This document shows positions 1 to 8,078 of a stretch of DNA of 55,312 bases, one piece after another. The stretch is from an uncultured Aquimarina sp. (GTDB taxonomy: Bacteria > Bacteroidota > Bacteroidia > Flavobacteriales > Flavobacteriaceae). The notes under the pieces are model-generated. The model made no database searches. It was not told where the DNA came from and was given only the letters and a program-made list of their open reading frames with translations. Location: the NCBI GenBank assembly GCA_937951135.1, contig CALFCI010000085.1:1-55312 (forward strand), read 5' to 3'. Positions within the stretch are counted from its first letter, which is position 1; every line of letters begins with the position of its first letter. Made by a program: the position numbers and the translations under genes.

Positions 1-142
1 ACTTTACTTTATTGGTATCCGAGTTTGGGCGTTCGTCTACATCGTTTTCAAAATCATAATCGTATCGCAATACGGTAAACTCGGTTTGATTTCCAAAATC
101 ATCGGCTTCATCATCAAATACTAGCGTAATGTGGTCATCCAT
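1..142 (-). CDS. Unidentified acidic protein, N-terminal part only
   Basis: The reading frame opens with ATG at 142 and stays open to the left edge, giving 47 codons that begin MDDHITLVFDDEADD. The visible part is strongly acidic (many Asp and Glu) with no signal peptide or membrane segment. I do not recognise the family. It is transcribed in the same direction as the his operon, 160 bp beyond hisIE, and that spacer shows no clear terminator, so read-through is possible. The carboxy end lies outside the window. Confidence 0.6.
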   Translation of the reverse strand, partial: MDDHITLVFDDEADDFGNQTEFTVLRYDYDFENDVDERPNSDTNKVK

Positions 143-302
143 GCTATTTAATTTATATTAGGTATTATATATCATACATATAAATATGTATTTCGCCTAT
201 AAATGTAGGAATATTTCTCCTAAAATAGTTGCTTTTTATGTTAAAAATTTCCTAATTGTTAGTAAGATTTTTAAAATAAGCAAAAGGTGTAATCCAAAGA
301 AA

Positions 303-899
303 CTACCCTCTCTTTTCTAAAACGTTCACCACGTCTTGTAATGCATATCCTTTGGCTTGTAGTAATATCAAATAGTGAAATAATAGATCCGCACTTTCAT
401 CCAAAAATAATTTTTCATAGTTATCTTTTGCTTCAATCACTACTTCTACGGCTTCTTCACCGACTTTTTGAGCAATTTTATTCATGCCTTCACGAAATAA
501 TGAGGCTACATAAGATTTTTGATCTTCGGGATTGTTTTTACGCTCTTCAATAACGGTTTCTAAGGTGGATAAGAACCCATAAGAAGCTACATTATCTTCT
601 TTCCAACAGGTATCCGTACCCGTATGACATGTAGGGCCTATAGGGTTTACACTCACTAGTAATGCATCTTGGTCACAATCGTTTTTGATCGTTACAAGAT
701 TTAAAAAATGACCACTTTCTTCACCTTTAGTCCACAATCTATTTTTTGTACGGCTAAAGAACGTTACTTTTTGGGTGGCTACTGTTTTTTCGTAAGCTTC
801 TTGATTCATATAGCCCAACATTAACACTGCCTTTGTGGTAGCGTCTTGTATGATTGCAGGAACTAATCCATCGTTGTTTTTATTAAAATCTATGTCCAT
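303..899 (-). CDS. hisIE: HisIE, bifunctional phosphoribosyl-AMP cyclohydrolase / phosphoribosyl-ATP pyrophosphatase
   Basis: This cytoplasmic enzyme performs steps 2 and 3 of histidine synthesis. The 198-residue length is normal for the fused form. The HisI domain (about 1-105) shows the metal-binding Asp cluster NDCDQD (D74, D76, D78) and the zinc cysteines C75, C91 and C98 in GPTCHTGTDTCW. The HisE domain (about 110-198) has the helix QKVGEEAVEVVIEA with its acidic magnesium ligands. It is the last gene of the his operon. It is separated from hisF by about 180 bp of repeat-rich spacer, with a degenerate heptamer array directly upstream of the start. The identification is secure. Confidence 0.97.
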   Translation of the reverse strand: MDIDFNKNNDGLVPAIIQDATTKAVLMLGYMNQEAYEKTVATQKVTFFSRTKNRLWTKGEESGHFLNLVTIKNDCDQDALLVSVNPIGPTCHTGTDTCWKEDNVASYGFLSTLETVIEERKNNPEDQKSYVASLFREGMNKIAQKVGEEAVEVVIEAKDNYEKLFLDESADLLFHYLILLQAKGYALQDVVNVLEKRG

Positions 900-901
900 A
901 T

Positions 902-935
902 TTAGATATTAGTAGTTAGATATTAGTAGTTAGAC
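902..935. repeat. Degenerate 7-bp tandem repeat upstream of hisIE
   Basis: Successive units read TTAGATA, TTAGTAG, TTAGATA, TTAGTAG, TTAGACT. The array begins 3 bp upstream of the hisIE start. It is one of several arrays with the same period in this window. Confidence 0.75.
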
Positions 936-1048
936 TTCAATTAATGCCCATTACCTCCTTTATTACATAAAGGCTATCGATATGTTTTATGATTAAACAC
1001 GCTAAGGCATTACGTTTTTTGTTCTGCTTTTTGTCTCACTTCTAGTAT

Positions 1049-1068
1049 CTAATAGCAGAGCGGTCTAA
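1049..1068. repeat. Short dispersed repeat with AGCGGTCTAA end, copy 1
   Basis: A 20-bp unit just 3' of hisF (CTAATAGCAGAGCGGTCTAA). It closely resembles two adjacent units at 1941-1960 and 1964-1983 next to hisA. The unit is seen directly in the sequence; its function is unknown. Confidence 0.55.
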
Positions 1069-1081
1069 AATCTAATTTTGA

Positions 1082-1837
1082 TTATAATCGCACAGGAATC
1101 CCTTGCGCTTGTATTTCTTGTTTTAATGCTTTGATTTCAATTTCTTTAAAATGAAAAACACTTGCGGCTAATGCTGCATCTGATTTTCCTTCTACAAAAG
1201 TATCAATAAAATGTTGAATGGTACCTGCTCCACCGGAAGCAATGATAGGAATATTTAATTCTGTAGATAATTTCGCCAATGCGACATTCGCAAAACCATC
1301 TTTTGTACCGTCATTATCCATAGAGGTAAACAAAATTTCTCCTGCGCCACGTTGCTCTACTTCTTTTGCCCAATCAAATAAATTAAGTTCAGTAGGCACT
1401 TTTCCTCCTACCAAATGTACTATCCAATTTCCATCAATTTGTTTTGCATCTATCGCAACGGTAATACACTGACTTCCAAACTTACCTGCCAAATCATTAA
1501 TCAATTGTGGATTTTTTACCGCAGATGAGTTTATAGATACTTTATCTGCTCCATTTTGCAATAAGATATCTACATCTTCAATACTGGAAATACCACCACC
1601 GACTGTAAATGGAATGTTCACTTTTTCAGCTACTCGCAACACGAGATTTGCCAATGTTTTACGACGTTCTTCTGTTGCCGAAATATCTAGAAATACTAAT
1701 TCATCGGCTCCTGCCTTAGAATATGCATCTGCCAACTCCACTGGATCTCCAGCATCTCGTAAATCTACAAAATTAACACCTTTAACGGTTCTTCCGTTTT
1801 TGATATCTAAACAAGGTATGATTCGTTTTGTTAACAT
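1082..1837 (-). CDS. hisF: HisF, cyclase subunit of imidazole glycerol phosphate synthase
   Basis: HisF takes ammonia delivered by HisH and cyclises PRFAR to imidazole glycerol phosphate plus AICAR. The 251-residue length is the family norm. It is a (beta/alpha)8 barrel with the two catalytic aspartates visible: D11 in [14 protein letters not shown] and D130 in TVAIDAKQ. The phosphate-binding glycines are present in TVGGGISS (about 79-86) and ASGGAGT. It lies between hisA and hisIE in the operon. The spacer on the hisA side carries heptamer repeats, and the hisIE side has a dispersed short repeat. Confidence 0.98.
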   Translation of the reverse strand: MLTKRIIPCLDIKNGRTVKGVNFVDLRDAGDPVELADAYSKAGADELVFLDISATEERRKTLANLVLRVAEKVNIPFTVGGGISSIEDVDILLQNGADKVSINSSAVKNPQLINDLAGKFGSQCITVAIDAKQIDGNWIVHLVGGKVPTELNLFDWAKEVEQRGAGEILFTSMDNDGTKDGFANVALAKLSTELNIPIIASGGAGTIQHFIDTFVEGKSDAALAASVFHFKEIEIKALKQEIQAQGIPVRL

Positions 1838-1840
1838 AGT

Positions 1841-1876
1841 TTGGTTTTCAGTTGATCGTTTTCAGTTGATGGTTGT
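1841..1876. repeat. Degenerate 7-bp tandem repeat upstream of hisF
   Basis: Units TTTGGTT, TTCAGTT, GATCGTT, TTCAGTT, GATGGTT and similar run on a 7-bp period starting a few bases before the hisF ATG. The unit sequence (GTTGATG-like) is the same as in the arrays before the transporter genes at 52003 and 53583. Confidence 0.65.
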
Positions 1877-1940
1877 TTGTTTTATGATAATTCGACGACA
1901 TAGTCACTTGACCTGTGCACCGTATCTCTGTTTTTAGGAT

Positions 1941-1983
1941 CTATTAGTGAAACGGTCTAATTTCTAACAGCGAAGCGGTCTAG
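1941..1983. repeat. Two tandem copies of the GCGGTCTAA repeat at the hisA stop codon
   Basis: Two 20-bp units lie 3 bp apart (CTATTAGTGAAACGGTCTAA and CTAACAGCGAAGCGGTCTAG). The second overlaps the hisA stop codon at 1980-1982. A third copy lies 3' of hisF at 1049. Confidence 0.55.
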
Positions 1984-2705
1984 CCTTGTACTATATAGTT
2001 CTCCAGTTGTTTAAGGCTGATTCTATTTTCATAAATCGCTTTTCCGATGATCGTTCCTTCACATCCCATCGCTGCTAATTTCGGTAACTCTTCAAAAGTA
2101 GAGATCCCTCCAGAAGCTATTAATTTAATTCCTTTGATTTCTTTCAACATTCTAGTATACAACTCAAATGAAGGGCCTTCTAACATTCCATCTTTACTAA
2201 TATCGGTACAAATCACATAGGACACGCCTTCTTTTTGATACTCTTGAATGAAAGGGATCAGTTCTTTATCACTTTCTTCTAACCATCCACTCACTGCAAT
2301 TTTTTCATGATGCGCATCTGCTCCTAAAATAATTTTATCGGTTCCAAATTTTTGTAACCACGCTGTAAAGGTTTCTGGATCTTTAACCGCAATACTACCT
2401 CCAGTAACCTGTTGTGCACCACTTTCAAAAGCTATTCTTAAATCATCATCTGTTTTTAACCCACCTCCAAAATCAATATGTAAGTTTGTATGTGTTGCGA
2501 TTTGTTCCAGCACCTTCTGATTTACAATATGCTTTGACTTCGCTCCATCTAAGTCTACCAAATGCAAATACTGAATGCCATGGGCTTCAAATTCTTTGGC
2601 CACTTCTAATGGGCTTTCATTATATATTTTTTTGGTATTGTAATCTCCTTTAGAAAGACGAACACATTTTCCGTCGATGATGTCTATTGCTGGTATTAGT
2701 CTCAT
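1980..2705 (-). CDS. hisA: HisA, ProFAR isomerase
   Basis: HisA catalyses the Amadori isomerisation of ProFAR to PRFAR, the fourth step of histidine synthesis. The 241-residue length is typical. It is a (beta/alpha)8 barrel related to HisF, with catalytic D8 in [14 protein letters not shown] and D130 in LGADAHH. Phosphate-binding loops are visible in DFGGGLKT and ASGGIST. A four-helix-bundle gene separates it from hisH, whereas hisH-hisA are more commonly adjacent. The stop codon lies inside a short dispersed repeat. Confidence 0.98.
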   Translation of the reverse strand: MRLIPAIDIIDGKCVRLSKGDYNTKKIYNESPLEVAKEFEAHGIQYLHLVDLDGAKSKHIVNQKVLEQIATHTNLHIDFGGGLKTDDDLRIAFESGAQQVTGGSIAVKDPETFTAWLQKFGTDKIILGADAHHEKIAVSGWLEESDKELIPFIQEYQKEGVSYVICTDISKDGMLEGPSFELYTRMLKEIKGIKLIASGGISTFEELPKLAAMGCEGTIIGKAIYENRISLKQLENYIVQG

Positions 2706-2708
2706 ATT

Positions 2709-2749
2709 TAAAGTAGAAATTAGAAAATTGAAATCTAAAAATTAGTATT
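2709..2749. repeat. Degenerate 7-bp tandem repeat upstream of hisA
   Basis: AT-rich units TAGAAAT, TAGAAAA, TTGAAAT, CTAAAAA, TTAGTAT occupy the whole spacer between the hisA start and the end of the four-helix-bundle gene. Confidence 0.5.
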
Positions 2750-3012
2750 TATTTTTGTTTATTCTTAGCTGTATTTATTGATGCTACTGTAATTCTTAAT
2801 AACTCATCAGCTTCTTTCCACAAACGCTTTACATTTATTTCTTCTATATTTGATTTTGGTCTTTGAGAAGCTCTCCAATTTGCTCCTACAGAACTAGAAC
2901 TTTTTAAAAGTTGAAAGACTAAATTATTATACTCTCTACTTTTAGGAAGCTGAACACATAACTTCCAACATTCAATAGTGAACCTTTTAGTTCTAGACTT
3001 CATATCTTCCAT
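2749..3012 (-). CDS. Four-helix-bundle protein (S23 / rRNA intervening-sequence family), internally deleted
   Basis: The N-terminal half has the family signature: MKSRTKRFTIECWKLCVQLP, then REYNNLVFQLLKSSSSVGAN and WRASQRPKS. The C-terminus, KEADELLRITVASINTAKN, matches the usual last helix. Family members are about 115-125 residues, but this one has 87. The segment that normally holds the third helix (typically ending in a YWLELL-like motif) is missing. The simplest reading is an in-frame internal deletion. The gene lies between hisH and hisA, with AT-rich heptamer spacers on both sides, and looks like a later insertion into the operon. The protein may be unstable or non-functional. The function of the family is not established. 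Confidence 0.75.
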   Translation of the reverse strand: MEDMKSRTKRFTIECWKLCVQLPKSREYNNLVFQLLKSSSSVGANWRASQRPKSNIEEINVKRLWKEADELLRITVASINTAKNKQK

Positions 3013-3030
3013 CCTTCTAATTTCGTTTTT

Positions 3031-3618
3031 CTAATTTCCGATTTTTAAAAAATTAAGCAATATCTGCTCTCCTACGCTACTACTTTTTTCTGGATGAAAT
3101 TGAGTTCCGTAAAAGTTATCTTTTTGTAATGCTGTACTGTAAGGTGCTCCATAAGTAGTCCTTGCCACTGTATACGGAGTAATCGGCGCATAATAACTAT
3201 GCACTAAATAAATATATGCTTGTTCTAAAACGCCTTCAAAAAGAGGAGAATCTAACTGTTCTATTTGATTCCAACCGATTTGCGGAACTTTTACGGTATT
3301 GGGAAATCGCTGTACCTCAGTATCAAAAATCCCCAACCCTTTCGTATCCCCTTCTTCAGTATAGGTACACATCAATTGCATTCCTAAACAGATCCCCAAT
3401 ACGGGTTGTTCTAGTTTTGGAACTAAAGTATCTAAACCAGAATCTTTTAGCTTACGCATAGCACTACTTGCTTCTCCAACTCCTGGAAAAATCACTTTGT
3501 CTGCGGCTTTAATCACTGCTGGGTTGTCACTCAATATGGCTTCATACCCGAGTCGCTGTATCGCAAACTTTATCGATTGGATATTGCCTGCTCCGTAATT
3601 GATAATTACTATTTTCAT
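3031..3618 (-). CDS. hisH: HisH, glutamine amidotransferase subunit of IGP synthase
   Basis: HisH hydrolyses glutamine and channels ammonia to HisF. It is a class I glutamine amidotransferase of 195 residues. The catalytic triad is visible: nucleophile C77 in LGICLGMQLM, and H175 and E177 in TQFHPEKSS. The N-terminal INYGAGN and FPGVGEA loops are typical of HisH. It lies downstream of hisB in the operon. The start is preceded immediately by a long heptamer array. Confidence 0.97.
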   Translation of the reverse strand: MKIVIINYGAGNIQSIKFAIQRLGYEAILSDNPAVIKAADKVIFPGVGEASSAMRKLKDSGLDTLVPKLEQPVLGICLGMQLMCTYTEEGDTKGLGIFDTEVQRFPNTVKVPQIGWNQIEQLDSPLFEGVLEQAYIYLVHSYYAPITPYTVARTTYGAPYSTALQKDNFYGTQFHPEKSSSVGEQILLNFLKIGN

Positions 3619-3620
3619 TG

Positions 3621-3672
3621 GTTAGTATTGAGTAATTAGTATTAAGTAATTAGTGCTAAGTATTGAGGTAAT
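3621..3672. repeat. Degenerate 7-bp tandem repeat upstream of hisH
   Basis: Seven consecutive units are seen: TTAGTAT, TGAGTAA, TTAGTAT, TAAGTAA, TTAGTGC, TAAGTAT, TGAGGTA. The array starts 2 bp upstream of the hisH ATG. It is the clearest of the TTAGTAT-type arrays. Confidence 0.8.
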
Positions 3673-3746
3673 AAACAGTATACTACTATTTTTGCGTTGC
3701 AAAAAAGAGTGTCTCTGTACTATGTACTTCATACACTATACTATAA

Positions 3747-4886
3747 TCACAACATTCCTTTGGTACTGGGTAAAATCATTTTTTCAGGATCACGTTTTAC
3801 CGCTACTTTAATCGCTTTGGCAAACGCTTTGAATATCGCTTCAATTTTGTGATGTTCATTGGTTCCTTCTGCTTTTATATTCAGATTTGCCTTAGCACCA
3901 TCTGTAAAAGATTTAAAAAAGTGATAAAACATTTCTGTTGGCATTTTACCAATCATTTCTCTCTTGAAATCAGCTTCCCACACCAACCAATTTCGACCTC
4001 CAAAGTCTATGGCTGCTTGTGCTAAACAGTCGTCCATTGGTAAACAAAATCCATAACGCTCTATTCCTAACTTATTTCCCAATGCACTACTAAACACTTC
4101 TCCTAGTGCGATTGCTGTATCTTCTATGGTATGGTGTTCATCTACTTCTAAATCTCCTTTTACAGTGATCTCCAAGTCCATTTGACCATGACGCGCAATT
4201 TGATCTAGCATGTGATCAAAAAAGTCTAAGCCTGTACTAATAGTACTCTGCCCTGTTCCATCTAAATTAAGGCGAATATAAATATCAGTCTCATTTGTTT
4301 TTCTACTAATTTCGGCACTACGATCTTTTAATTTCAAAAACTCATAAATCTGTTCCCAATCATTATTTTCTAATGCGATGTGCTGATCTAAATCATCTCG
4401 CTTAATCGTAATTTCTCCTGTCCCTAAATTGGTGTTATCATTGATAAAAATACCTTTAGCACCCAAGTTTTTTGCCAATTCCATATCTGTTAATCGGTCT
4501 CCGATTACAAATGAGTTCGCTAAATCATAGGCTTCAGAAAAATACTCCGTTAATAATCCTGTACCTGGTTTACGCGTATTTGCATTTTCATGTGGAAATG
4601 TTCGATCTAAAAATACCTTATCAAACACTACCCCTTCATTTTCAAAAGAATTCATGATGAAATTATGTACTGGCCAAAATGTATCTTCTGGAAATATAGC
4701 TGTTCCTAACCCATCTTGATTTGTGATCATTACCAATTCATAATCCAATTCTTTTGCAATTTTTCCTAAATATGTAAACGCTTTCGGATAAAATGTCATC
4801 TTATCAAAGGCATCAATCTGTTCATCTACGGTTTCTTTTATAATCGTTCCATCACGATCTATGAATAATACTTTTTTCATGGTCAT
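3747..4886 (-). CDS. hisB: HisB, bifunctional histidinol-phosphatase / imidazoleglycerol-phosphate dehydratase
   Basis: The N-terminal half (about 1-165) is a HAD-family phosphatase with the DxDGT motif FIDRDGTII (D10 and D12) and the later [10 protein letters not shown] loop. The C-terminal half (about 200-379) is the manganese dehydratase domain with its two metal motifs, [10 protein letters not shown] and EDTAIALG preceded by DEHHTIED, and a second FEHHKIE-like motif ([10 protein letters not shown]). The 379-residue fused enzyme is usual in Bacteroidota and enterobacteria. It lies 9 bp from hisC and is probably co-translated. About 130 bp of spacer separates it from hisH. Confidence 0.97.
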   Translation of the reverse strand: MTMKKVLFIDRDGTIIKETVDEQIDAFDKMTFYPKAFTYLGKIAKELDYELVMITNQDGLGTAIFPEDTFWPVHNFIMNSFENEGVVFDKVFLDRTFPHENANTRKPGTGLLTEYFSEAYDLANSFVIGDRLTDMELAKNLGAKGIFINDNTNLGTGEITIKRDDLDQHIALENNDWEQIYEFLKLKDRSAEISRKTNETDIYIRLNLDGTGQSTISTGLDFFDHMLDQIARHGQMDLEITVKGDLEVDEHHTIEDTAIALGEVFSSALGNKLGIERYGFCLPMDDCLAQAAIDFGGRNWLVWEADFKREMIGKMPTEMFYHFFKSFTDGAKANLNIKAEGTNEHHKIEAIFKAFAKAIKVAVKRDPEKMILPSTKGML

Positions 4887-4895
4887 CCTGAATTT

Positions 4896-5945
4896 TTATA
4901 CTTGTTTTAATACTGTAATTAACTGTGTATTTTCTTCTGCAGTTCCAATAGTTAATCGTAATGCATCTTCACACAATGGTTGCGTACTTCGGTTTCTAAT
5001 TACAATTCCGTGTTTTAGTAATTGCTCATAGCGCTTATTGGCATCATCAACTTTTATCAATACAAAATTTGCATCCGTAGGATATATTTCCGTCACAAAA
5101 GGCACTGTTTTTAACGCTTCTATTAATGCATTTCGTTGTTCTAAAATACGCCCAACTTCTTCAGTTACTTTTTCCTGATCCAATACCCGCTCTAATGCAC
5201 GTTGCTGTGTTAGTTCATTGACATTATATGGCGGTTTAATTGTGTTCAATATTTCAATAACTCCTTCAGAAGCATAACATATTCCTAGTCTTATCCCTGC
5301 TAAACCATACGCTTTGGATAAGGTTTGTGTTACTACTAAATTTGGATATTTCTTGATTCTCTTCACCCAACTGTCTTCTACAGAAAAATCAATATACGCT
5401 TCATCAATCACCACCAACCCTTTAAAATTCTCTACAATTTGAACGATTTTATCTTCACTAAATGAATTCCCCGTAGGGTTATTTGGTGAACATAAGAATA
5501 GTAATTTAGAGTTTTCATCTATCGCATTTAGGATTTGTGATACTTTAGGTTGAAAATGACGGTCTAATACTACTTTTCGTTCTTCGATATCATTAATCGT
5601 TGCCAATACCGTATACATACCATACGTTGGAGGTAGCGTAATAATATTATCGTGTTTCGGTTCACAAAATGCCCTAAATAATAGGTCTAATACTTCATCA
5701 CTTCCATTACCCAACAAAATATTAGCTACTCCTACATTCTTTTGATCTGCTAACACAGATTTCAATCTTCGTTGTTGTGGATCTGGATATCGATTTACTC
5801 CGTTTTCGTAAGGATTTTCATTGGCATCCAAAAACACCATCGTAGATCCATCAGAAACATACTCATCTCGCGCAGAAGAATATGGTTGTATCTGCAGTAC
5901 ATTCTTTCGAACGATATTTTTTATATTAAATTCTGTAGTACTCAT
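4896..5945 (-). CDS. hisC: HisC, histidinol-phosphate aminotransferase
   Basis: HisC is a PLP enzyme that transfers the amino group of glutamate to imidazole-acetol phosphate. The 349-residue fold-type I aminotransferase shows the PLP lysine K211 in TLSKAYGLAGIRLG. The cofactor contacts NPTGN (about 156-160) and DEAYIDF (about 181-187) and the N-terminal ANENPYENG motif are also visible. It sits between hisD and hisB. The spacer toward hisD contains a palindrome of the CGCAAAATATTGCG type. Confidence 0.97.
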   Translation of the reverse strand: MSTTEFNIKNIVRKNVLQIQPYSSARDEYVSDGSTMVFLDANENPYENGVNRYPDPQQRRLKSVLADQKNVGVANILLGNGSDEVLDLLFRAFCEPKHDNIITLPPTYGMYTVLATINDIEERKVVLDRHFQPKVSQILNAIDENSKLLFLCSPNNPTGNSFSEDKIVQIVENFKGLVVIDEAYIDFSVEDSWVKRIKKYPNLVVTQTLSKAYGLAGIRLGICYASEGVIEILNTIKPPYNVNELTQQRALERVLDQEKVTEEVGRILEQRNALIEALKTVPFVTEIYPTDANFVLIKVDDANKRYEQLLKHGIVIRNRSTQPLCEDALRLTIGTAEENTQLITVLKQV

Positions 5946-5976
5946 TAGTATTTTTTTATTCAGAACGCAGTGTTGA

Positions 5977-6029
5977 GACGCAAAATATTGCGCCTTTACT
6001 GGTTATTGAGACGCAATATTTTGCGTCTC
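5977..6029. repeat. Pair of CGCAAnATTTTGCG-type palindromes at the hisD/hisC junction
   Basis: One imperfect palindrome (GACGCAAAATATTGCG core) lies in the spacer at about 5977-5993. A second, with perfect arms GAGACGCAA / TTGCGTCTC, lies at 6008-6029. The second one is inside the 3' end of hisD and encodes its last residues. Confidence 0.7.
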
Positions 6030-7307
6030 TAACGTTTTTAATCGCAGGGTTACTGCATTTTTATGGGCTTGTAATCCTTCGGTTTCTGCCATGAGTTCTA
6101 TTGCTGTACCTATCGCTTGAATTCCTTTTTCTGAAATTTTCTGAAAGGTCATTGACTTCATAAAACTGTCTAGGTTTACCCCGCTATACTGTTTTGCATA
6201 TCCATTCGTTGGCAAGGTATGATTGGTGCCTGAAGCATAATCACCTGCACTTTCGGGGGTGTAATTTCCTATAAAAACAGAACCTGCATTGGCAATATTA
6301 TCGATATAATAATCCTCATCTTTTACACACACTATAAAATGTTCAGGACCGTATTCATTAATCAGCGCTAATGCCTCTTTGTCTGTATCGACGTAAATAA
6401 GTTTAGAATGTGCAATGGCTACTTCCGCTATTTCTCTTCGAGGCAATACTTTACATTGCTTTTCAACTTCTTTTTCTACGGCAGCAATCATTGCCTTAGA
6501 CGTAGACACCAAAATCACTTGACTATCTTTTCCATGCTCTGCTTGGCTTAATAAATCGGAAGCCACAAAAGCTGCATTAGCAGTATCATCTGCAACTACT
6601 AATAATTCACTAGGCCCTGCTGGCATATCAATCGCTACACCAAATTTGGTCGCTAATTGCTTCGCTACAGTCACAAATTGATTCCCAGGACCAAATATTT
6701 TATATACCTGTGGTATTGTAGCCGTTCCAAAAGTCATTCCTGCAATGGCTTGTATTCCTCCTACTTTACATATTTTGGTTACTCCACAAAGATTTGCCGT
6801 ATATAAAATAGCGGGATGAATCTTTCCTTCAACATTGGGTGGAGAACATAATACAATCTCCTTACACCCTGCAATCATTGCGGGTACTGCTAACATCAAA
6901 ATGGTAGAAAACAATGGTGCTGTACCTCCTGGGATATACAATCCCACCTTTTGTATCGGTCGTTTTTCTTGCCAACAGGATACTCCTGGAGTAGTTTCTA
7001 CCGTTACTCTAGTTGTTGTTTGTGCGTTATGAAATTTCTCTATATTGTGTTTTGCTACTTCAATGGCATCCTTTAATTCTTGGGATACCAACCCAATAGC
7101 TTCTTCTATCTCATTTTTCTGTACCAGAATATCTTCTGGTACTACCTTGTCAAATTTCTCTGTATATCTTGCAATCGCAATATCCCCTTCAGTCTGAACT
7201 TCATTAAAAACAGTAAGTACAGTATTTTCTATATCCGCAACCGTTTGTGTAGGCCGTTTTAAAATTTCGGTCCATGTATTTCGTTGTGGATTTTCTATTT
7301 TTCGCAT
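6003..7307 (-). CDS. hisD: HisD, histidinol dehydrogenase
   Basis: HisD is a zinc enzyme that oxidises histidinol to histidine in two NAD-dependent steps. The 434-residue length is typical. The family landmarks are GLYIPGGTAPLFST (about 117-130), PAGPSELLVVAD, LLSQAEHGKDSQVIL with the zinc-ligand Gln and His, the catalytic pair region GPEHFIV, and SVFIGNYTPESAGDYASGTNHTLPT in the C-terminal half. The last eight residues, ETQNIASQ, are encoded by a palindromic repeat, so this tail has probably been replaced or extended by a repeat insertion. Confidence 0.97.
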   Translation of the reverse strand: MRKIENPQRNTWTEILKRPTQTVADIENTVLTVFNEVQTEGDIAIARYTEKFDKVVPEDILVQKNEIEEAIGLVSQELKDAIEVAKHNIEKFHNAQTTTRVTVETTPGVSCWQEKRPIQKVGLYIPGGTAPLFSTILMLAVPAMIAGCKEIVLCSPPNVEGKIHPAILYTANLCGVTKICKVGGIQAIAGMTFGTATIPQVYKIFGPGNQFVTVAKQLATKFGVAIDMPAGPSELLVVADDTANAAFVASDLLSQAEHGKDSQVILVSTSKAMIAAVEKEVEKQCKVLPRREIAEVAIAHSKLIYVDTDKEALALINEYGPEHFIVCVKDEDYYIDNIANAGSVFIGNYTPESAGDYASGTNHTLPTNGYAKQYSGVNLDSFMKSMTFQKISEKGIQAIGTAIELMAETEGLQAHKNAVTLRLKTLETQNIASQ

Positions 7308-7325
7308 TACTTTTTATTTTGTTTT

Positions 7326-7374
7326 ATCAGAACATATTCTGATGCTACTTTTTTTTATCAGAAAATGTTCTGAT
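7326..7374. repeat. Two ATCAGAA…TTCTGAT palindromes 3' of the GNAT gene
   Basis: Palindromes at 7326-7343 (ATCAGAACATATTCTGAT) and 7357-7374 (ATCAGAAAATGTTCTGAT) are each followed by a CTACT tract. The second ends 1 bp from the GNAT stop codon at 7376. They lie between GNAT and hisD. Confidence 0.7.
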
Positions 7375-7375
7375 A

Positions 7376-7822
7376 CTACTTTAATATTTTTTGCAGGTGT
7401 ATTCCTATTTTCTCATACCCCATACGTTCCCAAAATTGTATTCCTTTTTCATTATAACGGTAACAATTGACTTCGGATGCAGTACATCCTATGGTTTTTG
7501 CATATTCTAAAATCCAATTCATCAGTACTTCTCCTACCCCTTTTTCTCTATACTCAGGAAGAATAATAACGTTATCTGGCTCAATATGTTTTCCTATATA
7601 ATGCTTATATAATACCCATAAACCTGATATTCCGATCAATTTTTGCTTTTCATATACTCCAATGCACAAATACCCTTGCGCCACCATCTCAGCAATTCTA
7701 ACTTTAAAATCTTCCGTACATGATTCATCAATAGCACAATCATTAGAAAGACATAGAAATGGAATGATTACTTCCATATTCTCTTTCGGAATGAAATTTA
7801 TTTTTAAATCTTTCATGTCCAT
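7376..7822 (-). CDS. GNAT-family N-acetyltransferase inside the his operon
   Basis: The 148-residue protein has the acetyl-CoA fold. The pyrophosphate-binding loop is visible as EYREKGVGEVLMNWILEYA (about 95-113), which matches the R/Q-x-x-G-x-G/A pattern. The C-terminal strand motif GIQFWERMGYEKIG is typical. The substrate cannot be inferred. It lies between hisG and hisD in the same orientation, bounded by palindromic and inverted-repeat spacers on both sides. I infer that it was inserted into the operon rather than being part of histidine synthesis, though it would be co-regulated by the his attenuator. Confidence 0.85.
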   Translation of the reverse strand: MDMKDLKINFIPKENMEVIIPFLCLSNDCAIDESCTEDFKVRIAEMVAQGYLCIGVYEKQKLIGISGLWVLYKHYIGKHIEPDNVIILPEYREKGVGEVLMNWILEYAKTIGCTASEVNCYRYNEKGIQFWERMGYEKIGIHLQKILK

Positions 7823-7863
7823 TATACTTTTTATTCCTCATAAAATTTTATATCGTTTTGCTG

Positions 7864-8017
7864 AGTACATGACAAAAAATAGTTATTCTCTATGTAAAGT
7901 TGCATCATCACTTTATAATTCAGACCTACTAGGTTTTGAAAACCTAGTAGGTCTAACAGAGCAAGCATCTCTAAAACGTTGATTATAAAATATAGCTACT
8001 AATTTTTGTCATGTACT
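7864..8017. mobile_element. 154-bp MITE-like inverted-repeat element A
   Basis: The left end AGTACATGACAAAAAATAGT and the reverse complement of the right end, AGTACATGACAAAAATTAGT, match at 19 of 20 positions. The interior holds a near-perfect palindrome at 7922-7954 with arms AGACCTACTAGGTTTT. No reading frame is present. Outside the ends, the motif ATAAAATyTTATAyCGTT occurs on both sides (7840-7857 and 8036-8053), which may reflect a duplicated target or nested palindromes. The same terminal sequence bounds a second element at 40129-40450. Confidence 0.6.
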
Positions 8018-8078
8018 AAAACCGTTTTGTTTACTATAAAATCTTATACCGTTACGTTTTGTTCATCGTAATTTTGTT

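Noticed and set aside
341..553. Plus-strand open frame opposite hisIE
   Set aside because: It lies entirely antisense within hisIE, which has all its catalytic motifs. The same reasoning removes the other antisense frames of 60-130 residues under the his, lpx, WG-repeat and transporter genes.
7376..7822. GNAT gene considered as a histidine-pathway enzyme
   Set aside because: The pathway is complete without it, its flanks are repeat insertions, and nothing in the sequence points to a histidine-related substrate.
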